Translations under genes and position numbers: made by a program
The notes under the pieces: generated by a model
What the model was told of the DNA's origin: nothing
Databases searched by the model: none
Seen by the model: the letters and a program-made list of their open reading frames with translations, nothing else
Assembly (NCBI GenBank): GCA_944472155.2
Contig: OX235271.1
Coordinates: 79,220,256 to 79,284,255, forward strand
Length of the DNA: 64,000 nucleotides
Direction: 5' to 3'
Source: Trichobilharzia szidati
Lineage: Eukaryota > Platyhelminthes > Trematoda > Strigeidida > Schistosomatidae
Part shown: positions 11,278 to 21,178 of the stretch, one piece after another
How the letters are laid out: each line of letters begins with the position of its first letter
How positions within the stretch are numbered: the first letter of the stretch is position 1

Positions 11278-11450
11278 TTTGTAGGGTGTTAAGTATGACA
11301 ATTAAACCAAACCCTTATCATAAACCTAAATCATGACCCTAATCAAAAACTTAATTCCAAATCACGACCCTAGTCCAACCATTTTCGCTAAACTTGGCCT
11401 TACTGTAAACACACAACCCTAATCTCACCCTAACTTTAATCTAACCAAAA
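11278..11450. repeat. Interstitial telomere-like (CCCTAA) degenerate repeats
   Basis: A run enriched in AACCCTAA-like words: ACCCTAATC, GACCCTAGTCC, AACCCTAATCTCACCCTAAC. The opposite strand reads as degenerate TTAGGG/TTAGGTT. Similar sequence lies inside the inverted-repeat element at 36099-36841. It is short and imperfect, so it is not a telomere. Confidence 0.55.
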
Positions 11451-11515
11451 GCAAATAAGTCAAAAATTCTTGAGATAAAGCTTACACTGCATTCAGAACT
11501 AGCTACATAGTATGT

Positions 11516-11694
11516 TCTTATTTATTTATTTTTATTATACCCTGATTCCACACAGTATTTTGGTACAAGTATAGAATTTTCAGCATATGATATCGGAAGC
11601 CCGAATTTAGCAGGCCGACCATTGGCATCATCTGTGCGTCGGCCAGAGGTCGAACCCCAGACCATGTGCATGGTCAGCGTCCACCGACGCACAA
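11516..11694 (-). mobile_element. SINE family A
   Basis: Minus-strand copy: head at 11694 (TTTGTGCGTCGGTGGACGCT) with a B-box-like GGTTCGACC, body with the CCGATATC and GCTGAAAATTC blocks, and a tail ending in AAATAAATAA. Internal substitutions and a small deletion near the A box mark it as an old copy. Confidence 0.8.
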
Positions 11695-13281
11695 AGTCGT
11701 TTAATGGCTGCTATAGATTATCCTCACATTAAAGTTGAGTGATAAGGAAGATCAGAAACAAAACTTTAAGACGTCGGTGAGGTAACTGGCCAGCAAACTA
11801 CAGTTAGATGACCTTGGCAATTTGAGCGCTCTCTACAAAACATTGTTGACGTATTGATTATTTGACTTCACGCCTTTTTCTAGGCTAGTAAGACATCAAA
11901 GAATGCAAATATTTTGTTAAAAATATATTCATATAAGTTTGAGATTTTTTAATTGAATTTTTGGCGAGTTAAAGTATCACCGCACACATTCCGCATAGTG
12001 AGAAAATAGGCAAATTCGGCTTTATGAGAGGAATTTTTCCATTGTCTGACCAAAATATTTCAACAGTGTGGTCATTATTTAATCAATATTTTACCACTGT
12101 TTAGCCAGAATTGTATGTTTGTATGAGATTGTCCAATCATAGTGGTTTTCCTCACTAATTTACCACTTGCCAAAATCTGCCCATTTAAATTACTATTTAA
12201 CCAGGATTTACTCAATTTTGTCCGACTGAAACTTGTACTGTTACTCATCAATAAATAAAGTATATTGGTTCGACCAGTGAGTCTTTTTGGAGTTAAATGG
12301 ATGGTAGTACATAGTACAGTCGCTACGGCAGCTAGAAGAAGCAAAACAAGACAAGGACTACTGTGTGTACGTAAGGGGTGTGAGACTTATTTGCTCTGGT
12401 TTTACACCTTCATTCAATACATTATGGGAAATGAAAAGTGTATTTACACATGTATAAATGAGATTTTTGTCCCTACTGACACGTGCTGAGATGTCTTCAC
12501 CAACCATTCCATTACGGTTGACCCCACTCCAAATAAATCAAGTGGTCAGCCCTTGGATTAGGAGTCATCTGCGTACCCTAGATCAACGCGGCTCTGCATT
12601 AGTGGAAAATCATTTCCGGAGATATGGGATTTGATCATGGTGACACCCATAGCTATCAATGCCCCTCTTTGTGATGATTAGTAGTGGCCAGGAACAGATG
12701 ATTACCCAAAAATGATAAAACAAACAATTGCTGTTGTGAGTTGGTAGCTATGCGTCTGGCGAACTGGCTTATCATCAATCAGCTCGAATGTAGGTTTCAT
12801 GTATACGTGGAAGTGTTTGCTTTAAGGCTCAGAGAAAGGTTGTTCGGGTAGTTAGTTAGGACTATATGGTTGCAAGTCAGGTACTCGGGGTTGTCTTCTG
12901 CCGCTGTGCACAGATAATCTATTTCAAGTAAGAGTTAACTTTCGACACAGCCATTATTATCCTACCTGTCACTCAAGTATATCAGACTGTCACCATTTAC
13001 TGAAGACATGCTTTTATGCAGGACTACGACTGCTTCTGTAATGATACTTGAGTTCGTGCCACGTTTCTGTTATTTTTTGGTAGCCGTCATTATATCTGCC
13101 TTAAAATTTCCACATGAGATAAGTTTATTTGGTGTAACAGTGATACAAGTTACCATTCAACATTCACCACCAATTACTATATCTCATAGCTACACGACGA
13201 AGCAATACCTACACTTTCACATTATACCCTTATTTCTTGATTGACTGGCGGTTAGCGCCAGCTGGGAGACGTTATTTAAGA
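11695..13281. other. No gene recognised
   Basis: Between the SINE at 11516-11694 and repeat E I see no conserved frame. The minus-strand frame at 12075-12344 has no recognisable motif. Confidence 0.35.
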
Positions 13282-13430
13282 TGGGTCTGACTGACTGACT
13301 GAGTTTCGACATAGAACTTTGCACAGAAGTGCAGCAGTCCAAGTTACCGCGCCCCATGTAGCATACAAGGTAGACAAAAGAGAGAAAAAAGACTCAAAGG
13401 AACTATAGTGAGGAGAAATGTGAGAAAGAA
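13282..13430 (-). repeat. Interspersed repeat E (3' end)
   Basis: The minus-strand sequence around GTGCAAAGTTCTATGTCGAA followed by (ACTCAGTC)n matches the ends of the copies at 30990-31410 and 41290-41760 (CATGGAGTGTGGCGAATTGAAC ... GTGCAAAGTTCTATGTCGAA ... CAGACAGACAG). Its class is unknown; a LINE 3' end with a short tandem tail is likely. Confidence 0.5.
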
Positions 13431-14469
13431 AGAATAACATGGGAAAACATGGTGGTTTGGCTAGTATGAATGGTCACAAAGAGTGAGTGCACGTGTGCCA
13501 TCGAGGACGGTTTTGAGCTTCATTAATAGTCTCTAACAACTGGTTCTAAGCATCCCGACAACCCCAACTATAATCTGTGTGCACCTCCCTACGTGGCTCA
13601 AACCAACCATCACACACTTCATGGACTTATGCCATGTTTTAGTTTAACTACCCCTAGGTAGTTAAAACTCAGTTATCCGGATCAGATTTTCCATATACCA
13701 GCCTATGAGTCACACTTATTATGTGAGGGCTGAAATAGGTAGAGCCAGAATCCCCAGACCATTGATTGGAAATTGGGTGCTTAAGCCAATGAGCCACATA
13801 CATACTTTACTGCGATTTTTTCGATATTTTGATATATTGTTTCGCGAGTGCTTGTACCATTTCTACCTATCCTTGATATTGTCGAGTTTCTTCTAATATG
13901 TTGATGGGTTGCAGCAGATTGAGTTGATGTACACTTATGTCAAGTTCATCTGTCAAAATAGAAATTTAGTATAAAACTTGAATTATCCCGGAATGAGAAA
14001 TCATTAATTGTAGCACATATCCACTGGTTTAAAAAGCTATCAGATTTGCCTAGAAATAAATTAGGATCATGCTGCAATTTTCTTGTCTTTTAATTTTGAG
14101 TTAAGGGGAATTTTCCGGGTTTATTTTAGTTCTGTATTCGTCTTACGTCATTTTGTAAATATTGTGTTTGTGCTTCATTGAAATTATGTTTTCAACAAAT
14201 GAATCACCAAATATTAATACTTTTGTTGGATGTATATTCTGTTGGTTCTTTATCATTATCTAATTGAATTTCTTGTTGTGTGCTTAAGCCGTACTTTCTG
14301 TACTGTCCTGACTTCGAAACTTTCCAGACTCTTGTCTGTAAACCGGCTGCTGGAGACGATCAAATAGCTTTTAAAAGATTGAGTTACTTTTTTCATAACC
14401 TTACAGGTTTAGCTTTTTGTGTACCATTTATAAAAATTTTAGAAGTGAAATCGTTATACTTTTCATGGG

Positions 14470-14512
14470 TTCGTTTTTTTTATTGATTCAGTAATTTTAC
14501 TCCAGCTTCAAA
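14470..14512 (+). promoter_or_regulatory. Splice acceptor ahead of the ASNA1 start codon
   Basis: A pyrimidine run TCGTTTTTTTTATTGATTCAG ends in CAG at 14489-14491, 21 bp before the ATG at 14513. It is a strong acceptor for either an upstream 5'-UTR intron or spliced-leader trans-splicing, which schistosomes use on part of their mRNAs. Sequence alone cannot tell these apart. Confidence 0.5.
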
Positions 14513-14737
14513 ATGGACACACCTGAACCTACTATACAAAACGTTTTGGATTCAAATACATTGCGTTGGATTTTCGTAGGAGGCAAAGGAGGAGTTGGTA
14601 AAACTACATGCAGTTGTAGCATTGCCGTTCAAATGGCTAAGGTGCGTGAACGAGTCCTCATTTTAAGCACTGATCCTGCTCATAACTTGTCAGATGCATT
14701 TGACCAAAAATTTTCAAGAAATCCTACTAAAGTAAAG
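14513..14737 (+). CDS. ASNA1: ASNA1 exon 1
   Basis: 75 codons, from ATG to AAG|GTAAGA. It encodes the P-loop (residues 23-32) and switch I. Reading past the donor soon reaches an intronic stop, so the longer open frame to 14836 is not the exon. Confidence 0.95.
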
Positions 14738-17700
14738 GTAAGATACAAAGCATTGTTTTGGCACTTTCGTCTCGAGTTTCATAAGTCACAATGTATTTCT
14801 GAAGAGTCACTAAACGAATTGATTGATAATGATTAGGATTTACAATCTTGCTGGAGTTTTAATGCATTATTTGAAGGTATATATTTAAGTTTGATTTTAG
14901 GAGTCCTTGCTGTAAAACTTTGTAAGCTAACGAATGATATCTTTCCTTAGGGAACATAGACCTTCTGACTGCTTTTATTTCTTAATTTATACAGTTGTTT
15001 AATCCATGTCGGGGGAATGAAGTACATACTGTAGGTGACCATTGTAGAATAACAGGTGCTTATTATGTGTCTCTATAGGGAGCAAGAGGACAGGGATACG
15101 TTGGACCGATAAGAAGACGCTAGGAGATATGAACTTCGTGGATGATTTATGTCTATTATCACACAAACTCGAAGACACAGACGAAAACCAACAAACTAGC
15201 TGAAGAAGCCGCCAGTGAAGACAAAACTTCAAGTGAAAATAGAGAAGACGGAAGTGATGAAAATATCCAACCAACAACAAGAAGCGCCAATAACTATCAG
15301 GATAACTTTTAAAGAGGTCACTTCATTCATTTATCTAGACGTCGTCGTTTCAACAACAGGAGGACGGCACGGATGAGGATGTCAAAACGAGAATCGAAAA
15401 GGCAAGGTAGACCTTCATCACCCTGAAATCTGTTCGGAAAATTTTTGCACTCAGAATAAACAACAGCATTCAGATTTTCAATGCCAGCGTTAATTCAGTC
15501 AGTTCTTCTATACGTGTCAGAGACTTGGCTCATACGTCACCAAAGGTATTCCCAACAGGCTACTGCAGACTTTTATCAACAGCCATCCTCTTTGGCTCCA
15601 TAATCAAGATCAAACGGCCAGGAAGAATTAGCAACAAGAAACTGTAGGAACAAGCCAATTAAGAATCTGTTGCCCAACAAATATGCAGAAGAAAATAGAT
15701 TCGAGTTTTTAGGTGGTTCCGATGGTTACCACTTATTCTGACTGTTCCATCGTAATCACTAGTCGTTAAATCCTAGTTTGTTCTCAGAAGGATACTACAT
15801 TGATTATCTTTCTATGCGTCGAACAGTCTTTACTGAATTCTTCTGGCATTTCTATAAGCATCTTAAGTTTAAACAGAATATTTTTGCAGTACCAGTAACA
15901 GTATTCGATAGCCATTAACATAATTCTACAGCACATTTTTCATTGGTATTTTGTGAAAGTTTAGGATGATATTTTTCTAGTTTCATATGGCTTTTTTGAG
16001 TGTACATAACAATAATTGTGTATATTTTTCTTAGGGTTTTGATAACCTCTTCGCTATGGAGATAGATCCAAATGTTAACTTAGGAGAATTGGAAGAAGAT
16101 CTTGTTGGTTCAGAAGAAGCAGCAGTTTCTGCTGACATAAGAAAGACTATAGCTCATCTGATGACATCCTTTCCTGGAGTGGATGAATACATGTCTTATA
16201 CAGAAGTGTTTCGTTTGGTTCGTAATATGGATTATTCAGTTGTGATTTTCGACACAGCTCCTACAGGTCATACACTAAGATTGTTGGCATTTCCGGAGGC
16301 AATGGAAAAAAGTCTTAGCAAAGTAGTTTCTATGAAAAATCAGGTGAGAAGTCCTAATATTTTTTTTGTGTGCATTCGAAAATAAATTTACTCAATATTT
16401 TAATTAACACTCAATTGGTTAAATCGCCAGCAAACAGTGTATAGACACATCTGTTTGACATAGGATACATTACTTGATCTCACTGTCTTTTCAATAATCT
16501 AGATCAAATCCTCGAAAATGACCATTGGTAAAAATTCTTGTAAGTGCACTCGTTTACCATGTTACGCTACCTGTGTGGTTAGTGGAATATTCCTTTACTC
16601 ATTAGGAATCATTTGAATGTATTAGCGATGTTCACTCTGAGGAATTTTTATTAAAAACCAACAGAACATGAGAATATCAATTTATGCATACTGTAGGAGA
16701 ATTATTAGCGTTTGATGAAATAAACAGAATGTGTGCTTTTCGTCTTTAGCATGACTGGAAACAGTCCTGTCATCTAGTTTCAGGTGTTTTGAGATAATAT
16801 GTGCGGAGATGTATTCAGTCTTTCCAATTTGCAATTCTAGGCCACATTAAGATAAATGTAACCTATGCTTCCCCAGTAATAAATAATGGACCTTTCTTTT
16901 TAAACTTAACTGGAGATATTCCAGTGGTGCAATTTTTTGAAACAGTCAATAGTCGGAGTGCTCAAACATATGAGACAATTAATTGCAATCTTCTGTGAAC
17001 TCTTTCCAACCGTAGTTAATACTGACCCCATTTATTCTCATTTTGCGGCTGATGCGAAGTAATCATCAAGCTAGAAGTTGTTCCTCTGTGTTCAGCTTAG
17101 TTTTGGTATCATTGAGAAGGGGAAACCAATTCAGAGGTGAAGTGGTAGCGGGTATCGTATAGTTGGTCAGGTGACGCATATGCTCTGATAGGTCCCAATT
17201 TTATTCAGTCATCTACTAATGATTCTTCAGTTTATTCCTGTTCATTAGAACTTTCAGGCTTACTACTGGTTGGTGTGAGTGGTATACAACTACTACTCAT
17301 CTCAATCAATCAGTAGTAGTAAATAGTTTTATGCAGTAATTCTTGCTTTCTTGATTACCATTTTTGGCATCAAGCAAATCACATATTGTGATCTAAATAG
17401 TTTCGGTTTCCAAAGGAAACTGGTGAAATTTCATCTGAAATTAGTTTTTACGAGTTGATCACGGATTGATATCGTAAAAACATAACTAACCCTTACAAAC
17501 CAAACTATAGAAAATCAATCTCATGCTCGCTAGTGACCTGCTACAGGATGGAGTTTCCTGCAGTTCTAGTGAGAAGTCGTGACCAGTGAGGTCCAATTAG
17601 ATGTCACGTGTGTGGATGGATGTCCCACCAACGACAATGGTTGGGGTCGCGCTAAATAACGAATTGGTAGAGGTTAGAATTCATGAGTCATTGAATCGGG

Positions 17701-20383
17701 TCCCAGCGGCTGAGCTTGCCTTGTAACTGGAAGGTCCTGGGTTCGAACCTCAGTGGGTGCGTACTACCGATGATTCCCAAACTAGGATGAAACAGCTATT
17801 TAGTACTCCCAGCTGGTTTTCAACGGTTCTCTAACTGATATCAATCCGTGATCAACTCGTAAAAACATAACTAACCCTTACAAAGCAAACTATAGAAAAT
17901 TAAATTAGTTTGCAAACTGCGAATTCGACTTATAGGATTACCAGTTCACCGAAGTAGCTAGCCAGAAATCGAGTGGTTTAGACAGTTCGGCTCTTTTGGC
18001 TGAGTCGAACCGCGCACACCGCTGATGAGCTTGGCCCCGAACGAGCGAAATGATCATGCAGTGTCTAGATCACTTCGATCTTGCTAGCAAAGCAGTACTG
18101 GTTGATGTGAGTGGTGTACAACTACTCATATCAATCGATTAGTAGTATTTAGTTTTGTGAAAAATTTCTTTGATATACTTACTGTGAAGTAAGAGAGGTT
18201 CATCAAATTTTGACTACAATTCTACTCCCATTTGTATCGTCATGTGTACAAATTCCACTCTCACAAGGCCATTTAATGCGTTCTGGTTTTTCATCTTACC
18301 TGTGGTCCCATTCGACCTTTTCTTATTTTTTTTAATATAAGTTCTAACTGATTGCGTTTGTTCTAATCTCTTTTTTCATTTTATTTGTTTTCCATGTTCA
18401 CTCTTATTCAAAATTAGTTTGCTCCATTTTTGAATCAATTGATGAGTCTTGTTGGAATGAATAGTACACAAGGCGGTGATTTAACGAATGCTTTAGAAAC
18501 GCGCTTACCTATTGTTAAAGAAATAACTAGACAATTTAAAGATCCCGATCAGACAACATTCATCTGTGTATGCATTCCGGAATTTTTGAGTATGTATGAA
18601 ACAGAACGTTTAGTTCAAGTAAGTCAGAATAGCATAATTTCTGCGTCTAAAACTTTTAACTGTAATTCAGGGTGCAGTGATTTTTAAATTTCTTGTTTTT
18701 TTAATCAACCTATAATGTTATTCAGTAAGTGTATAGTGTTTCTTAGTGGTTAGTGATGGGTTTATGGAAAAGTGCCCATGACCCAATATTTCTTACTACA
18801 TATCCAGAAATGTTGCGATATGATTATTATTCACTTGGATTTCAAGTAGAATATAAGGCTTCAACAGCACATCTCCATTTAACTTTGTTCTCTGCAGTCC
18901 TATTTAGCTGAATCCACGACTGCGCATAAGCCTTCATCTCATCTATGTTACTGTCATACCCATGCCCAACTCATCTTTTCCCATTGGGGTTCCGTCAGAG
19001 GACCTGACGTGTGACGTCACTCAAAGGTCTCTTCAGAGTGTGTCCGACTCATCTCCATCCTCTTCGGTGTATTTGTCAGTCAGTAGGTTCTTGGTTAGTT
19101 CGTTGCTTGAGTTCCTTGTCGCTATTCGTTTCTGGCCATCTAATCTTCAATATGGAGCGAAGACAGCTGTTGGCAGAAGCCTGTAGCAGACTGTTCGAAA
19201 TGCTTGTAGTGACGTGTCAAATTTAAGGACCATATCGAAGAACTGACTGACTTGACATTAGTGTTAAAAATCCGATTGTTGCGATAAGGGGAAACAATAT
19301 TCGACTTGTCCAACTGGAACATCGACCGAGTAAATTCTAGTCCTAACAGTTGCAGATTTTTCTCTCATCCACTAAACTAGAGTTATGTTATGTGGTCAAC
19401 ACAATAGATACTTATTTAATTGGTGGATGGTGACTAGCAGTGAAATCCAGGATGCACATTTCGTCCTATTTGGAACTCATTATCTGGATGTACCTGCATT
19501 TCCCAGTGAGTGATGATGTTCCCACCGAGGCTCGAACCCAGTGCCCATAGTTTCAAACGCCAAAGCGTTATCCACTAGACCACTTGGGCCACGACAGGCA
19601 CCTCTTGTGCAACGGGTCATGTTAATTTAATTGAATTTTAGATTTTCCCGTCGATTGATTGGACCGAAGTGCTCGGTCTCAGGTTAACAAATGCCCAGAC
19701 ATCGTCGAAGCATCTGCACAAGAAGCCGACCTGTCAACCTGAGACCGAGCACTTCGGTCCAATCAAGCGACGGGAAAATCTAAAATTTAATTAAAAACAA
19801 TAGATACTGTTGCGGCGTTTGAAGCAACAAGTGTTAAAGTTGAATTTCAACGAAAATGCAAACACGGGTTTAAGTTCACTCAACAACTGATAACTCAGGA
19901 CTTATTTTATCAGTTCATGGCTGGTGGCTATTACATGAGTTATATCATAGTATTTATGTTTTATATTGCAAATGCACTATTTACTGTTTGCATATAGTGG
20001 GATTTTTACAGGCATGATACTGATACTGATTCTTACCAACCTTTAATTTCGTAGTTTACTTCGTTTATTTCTAGGAGCTTACTGCACACGATATCGATGT
20101 TCATAATGTAATAGTGAATCAACTGTTATTTCCAAATCTAAAATCATCATCGTCAACATGTGATGCAGATCATGAATCAAAGAATAATTCATCAAATGAA
20201 CCGCCAACTACATGTCGAATGTGTTTAGCACGTCATCGAATACAATCAAAGTATTTAGAACAAATTTTAGAACTATATGAAGATATGCATGTTATACAAT
20301 TACCACAATTAGAACAAGAAATAAGAGGAATACAATCGGTAAAAGAATTCTCTGAACTTCTTTTGAAACCTTATCGTAGGTGA
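14513..20383 (+). CDS. ASNA1: ATPase ASNA1/GET3 (TRC40), four exons
   Basis: Exons 14513-14737, 16035-16343, 18418-18618 and 20075-20383 (stop included), all joined in phase 0 with GT-AG introns of 1297, 2074 and 1456 bp; 347 codons, the usual length of animal ASNA1. The protein is the cytosolic ATPase that receives tail-anchored membrane proteins and delivers them to the ER receptor. Visible motifs: deviant P-loop [10 protein letters not shown] (residues 23-32, signature Lys25), switch [13 protein letters not shown] (52-63), switch [14 protein letters not shown] (148-159), the conserved [20 protein letters not shown] in exon 3, and the zinc-binding CRMC (Cys292, Cys295) needed for dimerisation. 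A Ser/Asn-rich insert of about 20 residues precedes the CXXC, where the human protein is shorter. The ATG at 14513 fits the family N-terminus. It looks fully functional. Confidence 0.97.
15060..15730 (+). mobile_element. RTE/SR2-like fragment in ASNA1 intron 1
   Basis: Reads [19 protein letters not shown], matching the RTE catalytic block 'L.DLDFADDVCLLSH'; the first acidic residue of the FADD box is retained as FVDD. Downstream bases match the 3' half of the RTE copy at 56090-56410 (AAACTAGCTGAAGAAGCCGC; TTTATCTAGACGTCGTCGTT; GGACGGCACGGATGAGGATG). It is 5'-truncated and full of stops, in the same orientation as the host gene. Confidence 0.8.
16035..16343 (+). CDS. ASNA1: ASNA1 exon 2
   Basis: 103 codons between TTCTTAG| and CAG|GTGAGA, starting [13 protein letters not shown] and including switch [10 protein letters not shown]. 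The in-frame ATG at 16056 is internal to the exon, not a start. Confidence 0.95.
17262..17332 (+). repeat. Left copy of a roughly 70-bp direct repeat
   Basis: ACTACTGGTTGGTGTGAGTG, then GTATACAACTACTACTCAT and AATCAGTAGTAGTAAATAG, is repeated with small changes at 18093-18157. The pair encloses the family C SINE and the hammerhead-like sequence at 18022. It may be the terminal repeats of one element, or a tandem duplication. Confidence 0.55.
17448..17901 (+). mobile_element. SINE family C with 10-bp TSD
   Basis: The insertion is flanked by AAATTAGTTT at 17438-17447 and 17902-17911. The body contains a tRNA-like head (CAGCGGCTGAGCTTGCCTTG then GGTCCTGGGTTCGAACCTC, with a B box), then a hammerhead-like stretch (CCGATGATTCCC, AAACTAGGATGAAAC) and the family end TTACAAA.CAAACTATAGAAA. 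The left end carries about 26 bp that is the reverse complement of an internal segment (TTACGAGTTGATCACGGATT), so the two ends of the element could pair. It lies in ASNA1 intron 2. Confidence 0.85.
18022..18051 (+). ncRNA. Hammerhead ribozyme core with intact stem II
   Basis: CTGATGAG (18022-18029) and CGAAAT (18046-18051) are the two conserved core strings. Between them GCTTG (18029-18033) pairs with CGAGC (18042-18046) to close stem II around the loop GCCCCGAA. I could not find a good stem I partner for the upstream ACACCG on the 3' side, so a single copy may not cleave; a circular or tandem form might. It lies just left of the right-hand direct repeat (18093-18157) in ASNA1 intron 2. Confidence 0.6.
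18093..18157 (+). repeat. Right copy of the roughly 70-bp direct repeat
   Basis: GTACTGGTTGATGTGAGTGG, GTGTACAACTACTCATATC and TTAGTAGTATTTAGTTTTG match 17262-17332. Confidence 0.55.
18418..18618 (+). CDS. ASNA1: ASNA1 exon 3
   Basis: 67 codons between AAAATTAG| and CAA|GTAAGT. Starts [13 protein letters not shown] and contains [19 protein letters not shown], one of the most conserved stretches of the family. Confidence 0.95.
18840..19325 (-). pseudogene. RTE/SR2-like C-terminus in ASNA1 intron 3
   Basis: On the minus strand: [44 protein letters not shown] and [11 protein letters not shown], in the order found in RTE-type ORFs ('[14 protein letters not shown]...RWPD.I...RKWRWIGHTLRK....ITRQAL'). 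Interrupted by several stops. It is antisense to ASNA1. The same region recurs at 35650-35850, 50510-50740 and 62762-63175. Confidence 0.8.
19395..19625 (-). mobile_element. Sm-alpha SINE (family B) with hammerhead remnant
   Basis: Minus strand: tRNA-like head (GTGGTCTAGTGGATAACGC, then a B box GGTTCGAGCCTC at about 19530), then GGTACATCCAG, AATGAGTTCC-AAATAGGACGAAAT and GCATCCTGGATTTCACTGCT. That is the published Sm-alpha layout: stem I ATCCAG/CTGGAT, stem II TTCC/GGA, GAAA core. The conserved CTGATGA is changed to ATAATGA, so this copy should be inactive. Confidence 0.85.
19632..19800. repeat. Long inverted repeat attached to the Sm-alpha copy
   Basis: About 62 bp at 19636-19700 (AGATTTTCCCGTCGATTGAT, GGACCGAAGTGCTCGGTCTC) is repeated almost perfectly in reverse complement at about 19735-19797, leaving a loop of about 35 bp. 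Transcribed, this would be a long hairpin upstream of the tRNA-like head. Related but decayed hairpins accompany the copies at 61355-61535, and one arm accompanies 63790-64000. Confidence 0.85.
20075..20383 (+). CDS. ASNA1: ASNA1 exon 4
   Basis: Begins after TTTCTAG| with [20 protein letters not shown], contains the zinc CXXC (CRMC), [11 protein letters not shown], the acidic [12 protein letters not shown] and ends LLKPYRR-stop. 102 codons plus stop. Confidence 0.95.
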   Translation, partial: ELTAHDIDVHNVIVNQLLFPNLKSSSSTCDADHESKNNSSNEPPTTCRMCLARHRIQSKYLEQILELYEDMHVIQLPQLEQEIRGIQSVKEFSELLLKPYRR

Positions 20384-20497
20384 TGCATATAAACCGGTGT
20401 TGAATTATGCTTTTGTGTGTATGAATGTACCTTGTAAAGACGGGATTCTGTATCCTTTTTATTTCATAATTTAACAATCGACTAAATGAATAATAAT

Positions 20498-20503
20498 AAT
20501 AAA
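20498..20503 (+). terminator. Candidate ASNA1 poly(A) signal AATAAA
   Basis: The first AATAAA after the ASNA1 stop (20383), at a plausible 3'-UTR distance of about 115 bp, in a TAATAATAATAA context. Confidence 0.45.
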
Positions 20504-20831
20504 CTTCACAATCTATTGATTGATAAATTGCTATTGTTATTATTCAGTATTTACTATTCGTCTTATGCGGTAAACTGAGTAATAATGTAGCTTTAAGTAC
20601 CGTTACATTTTGAACTCTCATAATGGATTAAAGAATATCCTATTATCAGTGCAGTGAAGTTACAAGTTATACGCCAGTAATTTTCTTTTGAACTCAATCT
20701 GTTCGACTTGGCTTTGACTAATATTCCCAGAGGTTCATCAACCTAACTCAGATAAGAAATTAGACGTTCCAAAAGCACATATATACCAGGTTTTGTAATT
20801 AAGACGGTCTACACGATTATATTAATACTAC

Positions 20832-21173
20832 TGTAACGACAGAAGACAAGGGTTAGGCAACAGATCGTTTATTGAGAAAATCAAGAGATATTTATATATT
20901 TTTATGTACATTGTTATTCGTTATTATTAGTAGGGAAACAGAGTCTTCTCATTGGTCTTTTTCTCACTGGAAGTTATTCTGTCATCTCTTTGTGGCCGTT
21001 TCTTTGAAGGTCAGACCATATATCTGCTAATCGTATCCGCCCACGCAAAGTCTGCTGTTATTGGTTGTTGAGTTATTCTTTGTTCTTGTCTTTCTCTCAT
21101 GACCAAGATTTGAGACGTAAACATTGACGTAAATTGCTATCTACCAATTTGACTACCAGATAGCTCTCACCAA
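20832..21173 (-). repeat. Solo gypsy LTR with TSD
   Basis: Starts TGTAACGACAGAAGACAAGG, like the LTRs at 3390 and 4131, and ends AGCTCTCACCAA. ACTAC flanks it at 20827-20831 and 21174-21178 (target-site duplication). There is no internal region, so it arose by LTR-LTR recombination. Strand is given by analogy with the coding strand of the 3390-4449 element. It lies about 450 bp past the ASNA1 stop. Confidence 0.8.
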
Positions 21174-21178
21174 ACTAC

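Noticed and set aside
14738..14836. ASNA1 exon 1 extending to the stop at 14836
   Set aside because: A consensus donor follows AAG at 14737, and the conserved continuation ([12 protein letters not shown]) is in exon 2; sequence after the donor has no similarity to ASNA1.
17262..18157. CRISPR-like or satellite array
   Set aside because: Only two repeat copies far apart, enclosing identifiable mobile elements; no array is present anywhere in the window.
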